Source of the DNA: Runella defluvii
GTDB taxonomy: Bacteria; Bacteroidota; Bacteroidia; Cytophagales; Spirosomataceae
NCBI RefSeq assembly: GCF_014195535.1
Contig: NZ_JACIBY010000010.1
Span: 62,001-126,000, forward strand
Length of the DNA: 64,000 nucleotides
Direction: 5' to 3'
Shown here: one piece after another, positions 41,428 to 51,240 of the stretch
Numbering within the stretch: position 1 is the stretch's first letter
Layout of the letters: each line of letters opens with the position of its first letter
Notes under the pieces: generated by a model
Databases searched by the model: none
What the model was told of the DNA's origin: nothing
Seen by the model: only the letters and a program-made list of their open reading frames with translations
Translations under genes and position numbers: made by a program

Positions 41428-43860
41428 ATGCTACGGAATTACCTCAAAATCGCTTGGAGAAACCTCCTCAAAAACAAACTATACAGCATCATCAACATTT
41501 TCGGGTTGGCCATTGGGCTTACCTGTTTTTTGCTGATTTCGCTGTACGTAGTCGATGAATTGAGCTACGACCGCTACCTCAAAGACGCGGCTCGTATTTA
41601 TCGCATACATTCGGACATCAAATTTGGGGGAACCGAAATGAAAATGGCCTTGAGCTCCGACCCTTTTGGCCCAACGCTCAAAAAAGACTATCCTGAGGTG
41701 GAGCAATACGTGCGTTTGTTCGCCCAAAACAGTCGCCGATTTATCCGAAAAGGCAATGAGTTTTTGGTAGAAAACAACTGCGTAAATGCGGATTCGACGT
41801 TTTTTGAGGTTTTTCCACTTCATGTGCTCGAAGGAGACGGCAAAACAGCCCTCAATGCCCCCAATACAGTGGCTATTAGTAAGTCGGTAGCGAAGAAATA
41901 CTTTGGCGATGGCCCTGCGGTGGGGAAAATCCTTTCGACGGGAGTTAACAATCCCCAAGAGTATAAAGTAACGGCGGTCTATGAAGACATACCACAGAAT
42001 TCTCACCTTCGGACGAATATTATTTTTTCTTTCAAAAATGTGGACTACACCTTTGGAAACTTCTTGAGTCACAATTTTTATACGTATGTTAAATTGAAAG
42101 AAGGTGTTGATTATAAGCAGTTTGAGAAAAAATTTGATGGCTTTATCAACAAATATATTCTTCCTCAAGCCAAAGCCTTCATAGATATTAAGAGCATGGA
42201 CGAGTTCAAAAAAGCGGGGAATTACATTCAGTATTCGCTGATGCCGCTGCTGGACATTCACCTAAAATCCAACAAATTATACGAGTTTGGGGTCAACGGT
42301 AATATCGAATATGTGTATATCTTTTCGATTGTAGCTTTGTTTTTACTGCTCATTGCCTGCATCAATTTTATGAATTTGAGCACGGCTCGCTCGGCCAACC
42401 GCGCCAAAGAAGTGGGGATTCGGAAGGTATTAGGCACCGAACGAAACAGCTTGATTCGACAGTTTATGGCGGAGTCGATACTGACGAGTTATTTGGCATT
42501 TGGTATTGCGTTGGTATTTACGACGGCATTGCTTCCTTATTTTAATCAAATTGCGGGCAAAGAATTTACGCCGACTACGATTTACCAGCCTGCGTACTTG
42601 CCTTTTTTATTGGCGTTGCCGCTTGGCGTTGGGGCGTTGGCAGGTTATTATCCTTCCTTTTTCTTGTCGTCGTTTAAGCCAATTGAAGTGCTCAAAAGCA
42701 AGCTCAATGCCAATTTTAAACGCTCTAATTTTCGAAATGCGTTGGTGACGTTCCAATTCGTGACGTCGTTGGTATTGGTCATTTCTACTTTTATCATTTA
42801 CCGCCAACTCAATTACATCCAACACAAAAACCTCGGGTTTTCAAAAGACCAAGTGTTGGTGGTGACGGGTACGTCGTCGTTGGGCGAAAATAACCGCGTT
42901 TTTAAGGAAGAAGTCAAAAAAATGGCGGGGGTAAAAGCGGGGGCTTTTGCGGGGTATTTACCCGTGGCCAACTCGTCGCGCAGCGATAATACTTACTCTA
43001 AAACGGCGGTTATCGACGTGAAAAATGGGTTTAATATGCAAAACTGGGTGATTGATGAAGAATACATCCCGACTTTGGGCATGGAAATCATCAAGGGGCG
43101 TAATTTTTCCAAAGCATTTGGGGCAGATTCTAGCTCGATTATTATCAATGAAGAAACGGCGAAGATGTTAGGCTATGATGACCCCGTGGGCAAAAATCTC
43201 TATGCGGGTACTGGCAATGCTTCCGAAACAAGTACGCTGACGATTATTGGAGTGGTGAAAAATTTTCATTATTCGTCGATGCGAGAAAACGTCGGCCCTT
43301 TGTGCTTTCGGTACGGGCGTAGTGGCTGGGATATGGCATTTAAAATAAATACGTCGGAGTCGCAACAATTGGTAAAACAAATCGAAGGAAAGTGGAAACA
43401 ACTCTCGACGGGGATGCCGTTCAATTACCATTTTCTTGATGATTCTTTCAACGAAATGTATCAGGCCGAACAGCGCGTCGGTACCATTGCGCTCATTTTT
43501 GCCATTCTGACAATTTTTATTGCTTGTTTGGGCTTGTTCGGGCTCATTACCTACATCGCCGAGCAGCGTACCAAAGAAATCGGCGTTCGGAAAGTGCTGG
43601 GGGCCAGCTTGTGGAGCATCGTGGGACTTCTTTCCAAAGACTTTTTGAAATTGGTAGGAATCGCCTTTTTGATTGCCGCGCCGTTGGCCTACTACGCGAT
43701 GAACACTTGGCTCGAAGACTTCGCGTTTCGGGTCGAAATTCCGTGGTGGATTTTTGTGGCAGCGGGCGTGGCTACGATGTTGTTGGCGTTTTTGACGGTT
43801 AGTTTCCAGTCGATTAAAGCCGCCCTGATGAATCCTGTCAAATCATTGAAATCGGAGTAA
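41428..43860 (+). CDS. Duplicated FtsX/MacB-type ABC transporter permease (paralogue 10 of 16)
   Basis: The start is the ATG at 41428 (810 residues, MLRNYLKIAWRNLLKNKLYS), matching the family N-terminus; the frame is open further upstream but would overlap paralogue 9 by 240 bp, which is rejected. TM1 near 20-43. First signature NRAKEVGIRKVLGT (about 323-337), second QRTKEIGVRKVLGAS (about 713-727), tail NPVKSLKSE. The second periplasmic domain has the standard GVVKNFHYSSMRENVGPLCF. Its 3' end is almost identical in nucleotides to that of paralogues 11 and 12. It is preceded and followed by copies of the 28-bp palindrome. No ATPase domain. Confidence 0.95.
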   Translation: MLRNYLKIAWRNLLKNKLYSIINIFGLAIGLTCFLLISLYVVDELSYDRYLKDAARIYRIHSDIKFGGTEMKMALSSDPFGPTLKKDYPEVEQYVRLFAQNSRRFIRKGNEFLVENNCVNADSTFFEVFPLHVLEGDGKTALNAPNTVAISKSVAKKYFGDGPAVGKILSTGVNNPQEYKVTAVYEDIPQNSHLRTNIIFSFKNVDYTFGNFLSHNFYTYVKLKEGVDYKQFEKKFDGFINKYILPQAKAFIDIKSMDEFKKAGNYIQYSLMPLLDIHLKSNKLYEFGVNGNIEYVYIFSIVALFLLLIACINFMNLSTARSANRAKEVGIRKVLGTERNSLIRQFMAESILTSYLAFGIALVFTTALLPYFNQIAGKEFTPTTIYQPAYLPFLLALPLGVGALAGYYPSFFLSSFKPIEVLKSKLNANFKRSNFRNALVTFQFVTSLVLVISTFIIYRQLNYIQHKNLGFSKDQVLVVTGTSSLGENNRVFKEEVKKMAGVKAGAFAGYLPVANSSRSDNTYSKTAVIDVKNGFNMQNWVIDEEYIPTLGMEIIKGRNFSKAFGADSSSIIINEETAKMLGYDDPVGKNLYAGTGNASETSTLTIIGVVKNFHYSSMRENVGPLCFRYGRSGWDMAFKINTSESQQLVKQIEGKWKQLSTGMPFNYHFLDDSFNEMYQAEQRVGTIALIFAILTIFIACLGLFGLITYIAEQRTKEIGVRKVLGASLWSIVGLLSKDFLKLVGIAFLIAAPLAYYAMNTWLEDFAFRVEIPWWIFVAAGVATMLLAFLTVSFQSIKAALMNPVKSLKSE

Positions 43861-43866
43861 TTTCCC

Positions 43867-43912
43867 GTAGAGACGTTGCATGCAACGTCTCCACAGCATG
43901 CAACGTCTCTAC
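43867..43912. repeat. One and a half copies of the 28-bp palindrome
   Basis: A full copy (43867-43894, one mismatch: CCAC for CTAC at its end) is followed directly by a right-half copy (43896-43912, GCATGCAACGTCTCTAC). The leader of paralogue 11 continues from it. The partial duplication suggests slippage or recombination at the element. Confidence 0.85.
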
Positions 43913-43938
43913 GTCACCACCATAAAAATTACATCGTT

Positions 43939-46302
43939 ATGCTACGAAACTACCTCAAAATCGCATTTCGGAACCTACTGAACGACAAAGTATTTAGCAG
44001 TATCAATATCCTAGGCTTGGCCATCGGATTTTCGGCATCGGCATTGATTTTACTTTGGGTCAATGACGAAATGAACTTTGAAAACACCCACGAAAACCGA
44101 GAGCGGATTTTTCAGGCGTGGAACCAAGTCACCGAAAAAGGCAAAACCAGTAGTTGGAACGTTACGCCGCAATCCATGGGACCCGCCCTGCAAAAAGACT
44201 ATCCCGAAGTTGAAAAAATGGTGCGGGTCGATTGGGCAGACAAATATTTGGTTCAAGCGAAAGACACAAAAATAAAAGGGACGGTTCAGATAGTGGATTC
44301 TACTTTTTTGGACGTATTCACGTTTCCATTGCTCAAAGGAGATATCAAAACCTGCCTAAACGGGGTCAATAATTTGGTAATTACGCAAGGTTTTGCCAAA
44401 AAATTATTTGGAAATAGTGAGCCACTTGGCCAAATCGTCAAGCTCAATAACGAAAGCGATTTTGTGGTGACAGGCGTAGTGAAATCACTTCCAACCAACA
44501 CCGATTTTAATTTTGATTGTTTGGTGCCGTGGCGTTTCAAGGTAGTCAATAACATGGAGAGTTTGCACTGGGGCAACAACTCTACCACTACTTATGTGTT
44601 GTTAAAAAAGAACACTGACGCTCAGGCATTCAACTTAAAAGTCAAACATCTAAGAAAGCAGTATGACAAAGAAACCGCCTCTTGGGAGACCTTCGTGTAT
44701 CCTTTTGAGCGATTGCGGCTTTACGGAAGCTTTAAAAATGGAGTGGAAGAAGGTGGTAAAATTGAGCAAGTTCGCAACTTTACGGTCATTGCCCTTTTGA
44801 TATTGCTGATTGCGTGCATCAACTTCATGAATTTGAGCACGTCCCGAAGCGACAAACGGGCCAAAGAAGTAGGAGTCCGAAAGGCGTCGGGAGCTAGCCG
44901 TTTATCCCTCATTAAGCTGTTTTATTCCGAGTCTATTCTCACCTCATTGTTGGCAGGGGTGTTGGCAATTGGCATTATTATGGTCAGTCTCCCCGCGTTC
45001 AATCAACTCATTGAGTCCAAAATTGTGATTGATTGGTGGGATGCTCAATGGATTGCCTATTCGTTGGGTTTTGTTGTTGTCACGGGATTGGTGGCAGGGT
45101 CTTATCCTGCGCTATTCCTTTCGAGTTTTGACCCTTTGCAAGTATTGAAAGGAAGTTATTTCAATATCTCTTCTCCAATTACTCCCAGAAAAATACTCGT
45201 CGTTTGTCAATTTGTGTTCTCTGTTTTGCTCATTTCTTGTACCATGATTATCAAGCAACAGTTGGATTATGCCCAAAACAGAAAATCAGGATACGACAAA
45301 GCAAACCTGGTCTATCACCCCGTAGAGGGCGATATTTCTAAAAACTTTGACCTCATAAAAGCTGAATTGTTGAAAAACAACGTGGCGGTTTCGGTCGTAA
45401 AAACATTTTCACCTATTACCGAAACGTGGAGTAACACAGGCGGAATGAAATGGCGGGGCAAAGCGACAGACGACCACAGGAACATTGACCGTTTTGGAGC
45501 AGACGACCAAATTGTAAAAACGCTTGGTTTAGAGATTATCGAAGGGCGCGATTTTGATTTAAAAGCCTACCCAACCGATTCTTCGGGGGTAATTATTAAC
45601 GAAACAGCCAAGAAGATGATGGGTTTCAAAAACCCCATTGGCGAAAAAATTACCGACGGAGGTTGGGAGTTTCAGGTGATTGGGGTGGTGAAAGATTTTG
45701 TGATGCAATCGCCTTTTCGAGAAGTGAACGCGGTGACAATTGCGGGGGCGAAAATGAATTTTTTCAACGCGATTCATGTCAAATACAACCCCGAAAAACC
45801 TATCAAAGAAAACCTAGAAAATGCAAAAGCCATTTTTAGGAAATACAATCCCAATTACCCTTTTGAGTATCATTTTGTGGACGATGCTTACAATGAAAAA
45901 TTTGCAAGTGTAGAGCGGTTATCGTTTATGGCACAAGGTTTTGCGTTCTTGACCATTTTTATCACTTGTTTAGGCTTACTTGGTTTGGCCACGTCGTTAG
46001 CCCAGCAAAAAACCAAGGAAATTGGCATTCGTAAAGTCTTAGGAGCGGGAATAGGGCAAATTGTGCTATTGATGTCAAAAGGGTTTGTTACGCCAGTGCT
46101 ATTGGCCTTTCTGATTGCGAGTCCGCTGTCGTACTGGATTATGAATAAATGGTTGGATGAATACACCTACAAAATCACCATCAATCCTTTGGTTTTTGTG
46201 CTAGCGGGGCTTGTAACCGTCGTTATTGCCTTGTTTACGGTGAGTTACCAATCTATCAAAGCCGCCCTGATGAATCCTGTCAAATCATTGAAATCGGAAT
46301 AA
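43939..46302 (+). CDS. Duplicated FtsX/MacB-type ABC transporter permease (paralogue 11 of 16)
   Basis: The start is the ATG at 43939 (787 residues, MLRNYLKIAFRNLLNDKVFS); an upstream in-frame ATG lies inside the palindromic repeat and would add an unrelated peptide. TM1 near 20-41, then WVNDEMNFENTHENRERIFQ, close to paralogue 9. Signatures: DKRAKEVGVRKASGA (about 304-318) and QQKTKEIGIRKVLGAG (about 689-704), the only copy with KTKE; tail NPVKSLKSE. The second periplasmic domain carries DFVMQSPF instead of DFHF. It is 40 bp from paralogue 12, whose leader repeats the CTACGTCACCACCATAAAAA stretch seen in front of this gene. No ATPase domain. Confidence 0.95.
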   Translation: MLRNYLKIAFRNLLNDKVFSSINILGLAIGFSASALILLWVNDEMNFENTHENRERIFQAWNQVTEKGKTSSWNVTPQSMGPALQKDYPEVEKMVRVDWADKYLVQAKDTKIKGTVQIVDSTFLDVFTFPLLKGDIKTCLNGVNNLVITQGFAKKLFGNSEPLGQIVKLNNESDFVVTGVVKSLPTNTDFNFDCLVPWRFKVVNNMESLHWGNNSTTTYVLLKKNTDAQAFNLKVKHLRKQYDKETASWETFVYPFERLRLYGSFKNGVEEGGKIEQVRNFTVIALLILLIACINFMNLSTSRSDKRAKEVGVRKASGASRLSLIKLFYSESILTSLLAGVLAIGIIMVSLPAFNQLIESKIVIDWWDAQWIAYSLGFVVVTGLVAGSYPALFLSSFDPLQVLKGSYFNISSPITPRKILVVCQFVFSVLLISCTMIIKQQLDYAQNRKSGYDKANLVYHPVEGDISKNFDLIKAELLKNNVAVSVVKTFSPITETWSNTGGMKWRGKATDDHRNIDRFGADDQIVKTLGLEIIEGRDFDLKAYPTDSSGVIINETAKKMMGFKNPIGEKITDGGWEFQVIGVVKDFVMQSPFREVNAVTIAGAKMNFFNAIHVKYNPEKPIKENLENAKAIFRKYNPNYPFEYHFVDDAYNEKFASVERLSFMAQGFAFLTIFITCLGLLGLATSLAQQKTKEIGIRKVLGAGIGQIVLLMSKGFVTPVLLAFLIASPLSYWIMNKWLDEYTYKITINPLVFVLAGLVTVVIALFTVSYQSIKAALMNPVKSLKSE

Positions 46303-46342
46303 TTCGACGTATCTACGTCACCACCATAAAAATTATATCGTT

Positions 46343-48754
46343 ATGATACGCAACTACCTCAAAATCGCATTTCGGAACCTTTGGCACAATCGCCTCTTCA
46401 GCTTTATCAACATTGCAGGTTTGGCCACAGGTTTGGCCGTCACGTTGTTGATTGTACTGTACGTAGCTCATGAGTACAGCTTTGACCGTTTTCACGAACA
46501 CGCTGACCGCATTGTAAAAGTAGAGTTTAAGCATCAGGAAGGTGACCAAACATATACTGTCCCCTGGATGTCTTATCGCTTTGCGGAAGCTGTTCAGCAG
46601 GCTTCGCCTGAGGTTGAAAATTATGCCCGCATTAAAGTGGGTAGCTATTCCACTAAGCAAATCATGTCCGATGTACAGCATAAAAACTACGAATCGGGCT
46701 TTGGTTTTGCCGACAATCGTTTCTTTGAGGTATTTTCTTTTCCATTACTGAAAGGCGACCGTCGAACGGTGCTTTCTCGTCCGAATACGGTAGTGCTAAC
46801 TGAACGGATGGCTAAAAAGTATTTTGGTAACGCCGACCCCATTGGAAAGACGATTACTTATGACAAAAAGCATCTTTTTGAAGTTGTCGGAGTTGTTGCA
46901 GACCCTCCACTCAATTCTTCTATTCAATTTAGCTTTTTAGCCAATATAGAAGCCCAACGTGCTATGGACCGCGCCATGTACAGTAGTTTCATGGATGAAA
47001 AACAAACGAATGAACAACTCGAATCGGTTGGAGCTACAGGTAGTTTTGATACTTATTTTTTGCTAAAAAATGCAAATGCCGCCGCCAACGTAGCGCGTAA
47101 AATCCCGTCGCTTTTGAGCGAAAAAGCAAAGATTAGAAGCAAATACGATAAGTATTATTTGTACGCGCTGCCCAATTATCACTTTGATACTTCCTATAAA
47201 TCAGTTCAAAAGACCGTTAATACCTTCGGAATTATCGCGGTATTGATACTGAGCTTGGCGCTCATCAATTATGTGAGTCTCACTACTGCCCGCGCAACCA
47301 TCCGCGCCAAAGAAGTTTCGGTCAGAAAAGTGGTGGGAGCGGCTCGCAAATCGCTCATTGTTCAGTTTTATCTGGAATCGACGCTGTATGTGACCTTAGC
47401 CTTTGGATTTGCGTTGGTCTTTTTTAGTTTATTAAAGCCTTTTTTTTACAACACATTACAACTTAAGATTGATACATCGTTTGTATCTACCCCCTACTTC
47501 TGGGTACCTGCCATTGGTTTCTACTTCGTGAGTATTTTATTTTCAGGCAGTTATCCAGCGCTTTTGCTGTCTAACTTTACACCTATCTCTATTTTAAAGG
47601 GTAAATTGGGGATGGGGAAAGGCACGGCGACATTAAGACAATCACTGACCGTTTTTCAGTTTACCATTTCCATTGCGCTTATTATCGGTTCTATTCTGAT
47701 CAAAGAACAGTTGGATTTGTTTCTCAGGCAAAACGTAGGTTTGGAGCGCGAACGGGTTATAGGAATTCGTTTAGATGATGAAACGGGTATTGACAAACAT
47801 TACTCATCACTCAGAGCTAATCTCGGCCAAATCAGTGGCGTAGAAGCCGTAACAGCCTCATCGTTGCCCATTTATGGTGGTTATATGAACGGTTTGAATC
47901 TTAAGACCCTACATTCCGCTAAAGTGGTCAGCGCTAATAGTTTTCCCGTCGATAAAGAATTCATCAAAACGATGCGTGTACAGTGGGCGATTGCACCCAC
48001 CCAAAAGGATGCACTAAGTAGTAAGGGCAGTATTATCATCAATGAGACCGCCGCAAAAGAACTGGGTATAAATGTCAAAAACTACCAACAACCTATTGAT
48101 ATCGGCAGTGGAACGCCCAAAAATCTGGTGGGTGTTGTTAAAGATTTTCCGTTTACCTCTCTTCACCAGCAGATTCGTCCAATGGCGTTTTTTATTGGTA
48201 AAAACGATTTGTTTCACGAATACATCTACGTCAAACTGGCAAAAAATGCCAATGTTCAGGAAAAACTCGCCGTTATGAAGCATGTGTATGATAGTTATAA
48301 AGTAGAAAGACCTTTTGATTACTATTTCCTAGACGAAGCTTATCAAAAACTCTATGACTATGAAATCAGCACGGGCAAAATCATTTTTGCTTTTACGGGT
48401 TTGGCCATTTTAATTGCCTGTCTGGGCTTGTTTGGATTAACGGCTTTTACGGCCGAACGCCGAACCAAAGAAATAGGCATTCGGAAAGTGCTCGGGGCAA
48501 GTGTCGCAAGCATTGTCGGGTTACTTTCGGGTGAGTTCCTGAAACTTGTCTTAATAGGCATTGTTCTTGCTTTCCCCATTGCTTATTATTTCCTTACTAC
48601 TTGGCTTAAAGGCTTTGCCTACCACATTGAAATTACTTGGTGGTATTTTGCAATCGCGGCATTACTGAGCCTTTCCATCGCTCTGCTGACAATCAGCTAC
48701 CAATCCATCAAAGCCGCCTTGATGGATCCTGTCAAATCATTGAAATCTGAATAA
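46343..48754 (+). CDS. Duplicated FtsX/MacB-type ABC transporter permease (paralogue 12 of 16)
   Basis: 803 residues, N-terminus MIRNYLKIAFRNLWHNRLFS. TM1 near 20-42. First signature IRAKEVSVRKVVGA (about 320-334), in which Ser replaces the otherwise invariant Gly; second RRTKEIGIRKVLGAS (about 706-720); tail DPVKSLKSE, with Asp for Asn. The second periplasmic domain reads GVVKDFPFTSLHQQIRPMAF. The 40-bp gap before it shares its first bases (TTCGACGTA) and its last bases with neighbouring gaps but lacks the palindrome, as if the element had been deleted. No ATPase domain. Confidence 0.95.
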   Translation: MIRNYLKIAFRNLWHNRLFSFINIAGLATGLAVTLLIVLYVAHEYSFDRFHEHADRIVKVEFKHQEGDQTYTVPWMSYRFAEAVQQASPEVENYARIKVGSYSTKQIMSDVQHKNYESGFGFADNRFFEVFSFPLLKGDRRTVLSRPNTVVLTERMAKKYFGNADPIGKTITYDKKHLFEVVGVVADPPLNSSIQFSFLANIEAQRAMDRAMYSSFMDEKQTNEQLESVGATGSFDTYFLLKNANAAANVARKIPSLLSEKAKIRSKYDKYYLYALPNYHFDTSYKSVQKTVNTFGIIAVLILSLALINYVSLTTARATIRAKEVSVRKVVGAARKSLIVQFYLESTLYVTLAFGFALVFFSLLKPFFYNTLQLKIDTSFVSTPYFWVPAIGFYFVSILFSGSYPALLLSNFTPISILKGKLGMGKGTATLRQSLTVFQFTISIALIIGSILIKEQLDLFLRQNVGLERERVIGIRLDDETGIDKHYSSLRANLGQISGVEAVTASSLPIYGGYMNGLNLKTLHSAKVVSANSFPVDKEFIKTMRVQWAIAPTQKDALSSKGSIIINETAAKELGINVKNYQQPIDIGSGTPKNLVGVVKDFPFTSLHQQIRPMAFFIGKNDLFHEYIYVKLAKNANVQEKLAVMKHVYDSYKVERPFDYYFLDEAYQKLYDYEISTGKIIFAFTGLAILIACLGLFGLTAFTAERRTKEIGIRKVLGASVASIVGLLSGEFLKLVLIGIVLAFPIAYYFLTTWLKGFAYHIEITWWYFAIAALLSLSIALLTISYQSIKAALMDPVKSLKSE

Positions 48755-48766
48755 TTCGACGTATTG

Positions 48767-48794
48767 GTAGAGACGTTGCATGCAACGTCTCTAC
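48767..48794. repeat. 28-bp perfect palindrome between paralogues 12 and 13
   Basis: A perfect copy of the palindrome seen at 38940 (half-site GTAGAGACGTTGCA). It lies 12 bp after the stop of paralogue 12 and 26 bp before the ATG of paralogue 13, so here it does not touch a coding region. Confidence 0.9.
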
Positions 48795-48820
48795 GTCATC
48801 GCCATAACAATTATACCACC

Positions 48821-51238
48821 ATGATACGCAATTACCTCAAAATCGCTTTTCGGAACCTTTGGCAAAACAAAGTGTATTCCTTTGTTAACCTCTCAGGACT
48901 TACCCTCGGACTGACGGTGGTGATGCTGATTATGCTGTACGTCAAAGATGATTTGTCCTTTGACCGTATGCACGCGAAAGGCCCGCAGATTTTTCGGTTG
49001 ATACAAGACCGCAAAGACCTGCAAGGAAATCTGAGTAAAATGGGAAACACAGGGATGCCGCAAGGCCCCGCGTTTGTGCGCGAACTAGGTGATTTTGAAG
49101 CGTATTGCCGCTTTAAAAACGGCTGGAATACCCTCGTGAAGAAAGGTAATGAAGGGATTAAAGAGAATTTGATGTACGCCGACAACTCGGCGTTGACCAT
49201 GTTTTCGTTTGAGGTAGTGGCAGGAGACGCCCGCACAGCCCTCAAGGATTTAAAAAACGTGGTGATTACCGACCGAATGGCCGAAAAGTATTTTGGAAGC
49301 CAAGACCCCGTGGGTAAACTAATGCAAATCGGGGATGAAGGGGCGGCTTTTAAGCCGTTTGTGGTGGCGGCCGTCGTCAAACACCCACCCGCCAACTCGT
49401 CGATTCAGTTTGATATGTTGATGTCTATCGACCACCTCATTTCACCTGACCCTCAGCAGCGCGCCAACGACGAAAATTGGTTTAATGCAAGTTTGAACAC
49501 GTTTTTGTTGGTCAATCCCAAAGCAAACGTGGCACGGTTGGACAAAAAAATGGAGTCCGTGACGGCCAAATATACCTCTGATTTTCTGACCGAAGTGCGT
49601 AAAAAGAACAATGAGGGCAAAACCTACGAAATGAAGTTTAAGCTGCAACCTTTGTACGAAATGCACTTAAACCCTGAGTATTATGCTTCCAATGGCTTGG
49701 AATACTGGTCAAATGAGCGTTATCCGAAGATTTTATCGGGGCTGGCGTTGTTGGTTTTGGTCATTGCCTGTATCAATTTTGTAAACCTTACGTTGGCTCG
49801 CTCGCTCAAACGCGCCAAAGAAATTGGCATCCGAAAGGCAACGGGAGGCACGCGTCAGCACATTTTAGCGCAGTTCTTGGGAGAATCGTTTTTGCTGACG
49901 GCTTTGGCGTTTGTTCCGTCGTGGCTGTTGGCCTACCTGTTGCTGCCTACGTTCAGCGAATTGACCGACAAACACCTCGAAAGCACGTACCTTTTTCAGC
50001 CGACTACTTTGTTGCTTTTTGGCGCATTGTTGTTTTTAGTGGCGCTTTTAGCTGGGTTTTACCCTGCGTTGGTGCTGTCAGGTTTTCGTCCTATCGAAAC
50101 GTTGCGTGGTCCGTTTAAACTAACAGGCCGACAAACGTTCGGGAAAGCATTGGTCGTGTTTCAGTTTGTGTTGGCAGGGGTGTTGATTATCGGGACGGTT
50201 ATTGCGACTCGTCAGTTTAATTACATCGCTCAGGCCGAGCTTGGTTATAAAACCGACAACATTCTTCGCTTTTGGTTGCCTTGGGATCAAATAGAAAAAG
50301 TAGCCGCTCCACTCAAAAATGAGTTGGCGCAATTGCCGTACGTCGAAAAAGTTTCCAGCAAATCAGGGGATTGGAACAGCACCATTTACCAAATCAATGG
50401 CAAAAGCACCGACTATACTTACTACGAGTACATCGACGAAAATCATTTGCAATTGATGGGAATTCCGTTGGTGCAAGGGCGGTATTTTTCGCCAAAATAT
50501 GCGTTGGATACGGTTTCAAATATCATCGTCAACGAAGCTTTTGTACGGGAATTTGTCCCCAAAGGCCAAAATCCATTTACCCTTTCTATTCGCCAACAGG
50601 ACAAAGCATTGAACATCGTCGGGATTGTGAAAGACTTTCACTATGCTTCGTTTAAGGAGAAAATAAAACCCATCGTGTGGGCACGCGATACCCCTCGGCA
50701 AGCGGGTTGTGTTCACGTTCAAATTACTGCCAACCACCAAAAAGAAGCATTGGCGCAGATTAAGAAAGTGTATAAAAAGTACGTTCCCTACCTTCCTTTG
50801 GAATATTATTTCTTGGAAGATTTTCGGATGGAACGCTACGCCGACGACTTGCGCTGGAAGCAAATTTTGACCTATACGTCGCTGGTGGCTATTTTGATTG
50901 CCTGCTTGGGATTGTTTGGCTTGGCCACTTTCGTAACCGAACAACGTACCAAAGAAATCGGCATTCGGAAAGTGCTGGGGGCAGGCGTAACGAGCATTGT
51001 GGCGCTTTTGTCAAAAGACTTCCTGAAACTGGTGCTTATCGGCATTCTCATTGCTTGTCCCGTAGCCTACTACTTTGGGAATCAATGGCTCCAAGACTTT
51101 GCGTACCGCGTCGAGATAAATGCCTGGGTGTTTGTGTTTGCGGGCGTCATAGCGATGGTGGTTGCCCTCGGAACCGTTGCGTACCAAGCCCTTAAAACGG
51201 CGTTGACCAATCCTGCCAATACCTTGAAAACGGAATAA
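48821..51238 (+). CDS. Duplicated FtsX/MacB-type ABC transporter permease (paralogue 13 of 16)
   Basis: The start is the ATG at 48821 (805 residues, MIRNYLKIAFRNLWQNKVYS); a start further upstream would translate the palindrome. Signatures: LKRAKEIGIRKATGG (about 328-342) and QRTKEIGIRKVLGAG (about 708-722). The tail NPANTLKTE differs from the common NPVKSLKSE. The first periplasmic domain has MPQGPAFVRE, recalling QVQGPAFK in paralogue 16; with the RKATGG/RKVTGS variants this links the two. The second domain has GIVKDFHYASFKEKIKPIVW. Paralogue 14 begins 2 bp after its stop, so the two are translationally linked. No ATPase domain. Confidence 0.95.
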   Translation: MIRNYLKIAFRNLWQNKVYSFVNLSGLTLGLTVVMLIMLYVKDDLSFDRMHAKGPQIFRLIQDRKDLQGNLSKMGNTGMPQGPAFVRELGDFEAYCRFKNGWNTLVKKGNEGIKENLMYADNSALTMFSFEVVAGDARTALKDLKNVVITDRMAEKYFGSQDPVGKLMQIGDEGAAFKPFVVAAVVKHPPANSSIQFDMLMSIDHLISPDPQQRANDENWFNASLNTFLLVNPKANVARLDKKMESVTAKYTSDFLTEVRKKNNEGKTYEMKFKLQPLYEMHLNPEYYASNGLEYWSNERYPKILSGLALLVLVIACINFVNLTLARSLKRAKEIGIRKATGGTRQHILAQFLGESFLLTALAFVPSWLLAYLLLPTFSELTDKHLESTYLFQPTTLLLFGALLFLVALLAGFYPALVLSGFRPIETLRGPFKLTGRQTFGKALVVFQFVLAGVLIIGTVIATRQFNYIAQAELGYKTDNILRFWLPWDQIEKVAAPLKNELAQLPYVEKVSSKSGDWNSTIYQINGKSTDYTYYEYIDENHLQLMGIPLVQGRYFSPKYALDTVSNIIVNEAFVREFVPKGQNPFTLSIRQQDKALNIVGIVKDFHYASFKEKIKPIVWARDTPRQAGCVHVQITANHQKEALAQIKKVYKKYVPYLPLEYYFLEDFRMERYADDLRWKQILTYTSLVAILIACLGLFGLATFVTEQRTKEIGIRKVLGAGVTSIVALLSKDFLKLVLIGILIACPVAYYFGNQWLQDFAYRVEINAWVFVFAGVIAMVVALGTVAYQALKTALTNPANTLKTE

Positions 51239-51240
51239 TC

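Noticed and set aside
38940-48794. Possible CRISPR array from repeated 28-bp sequence
   Set aside because: The copies are about 2.4-4.9 kb apart with whole genes between them, are self-palindromic, and no cas gene is present.
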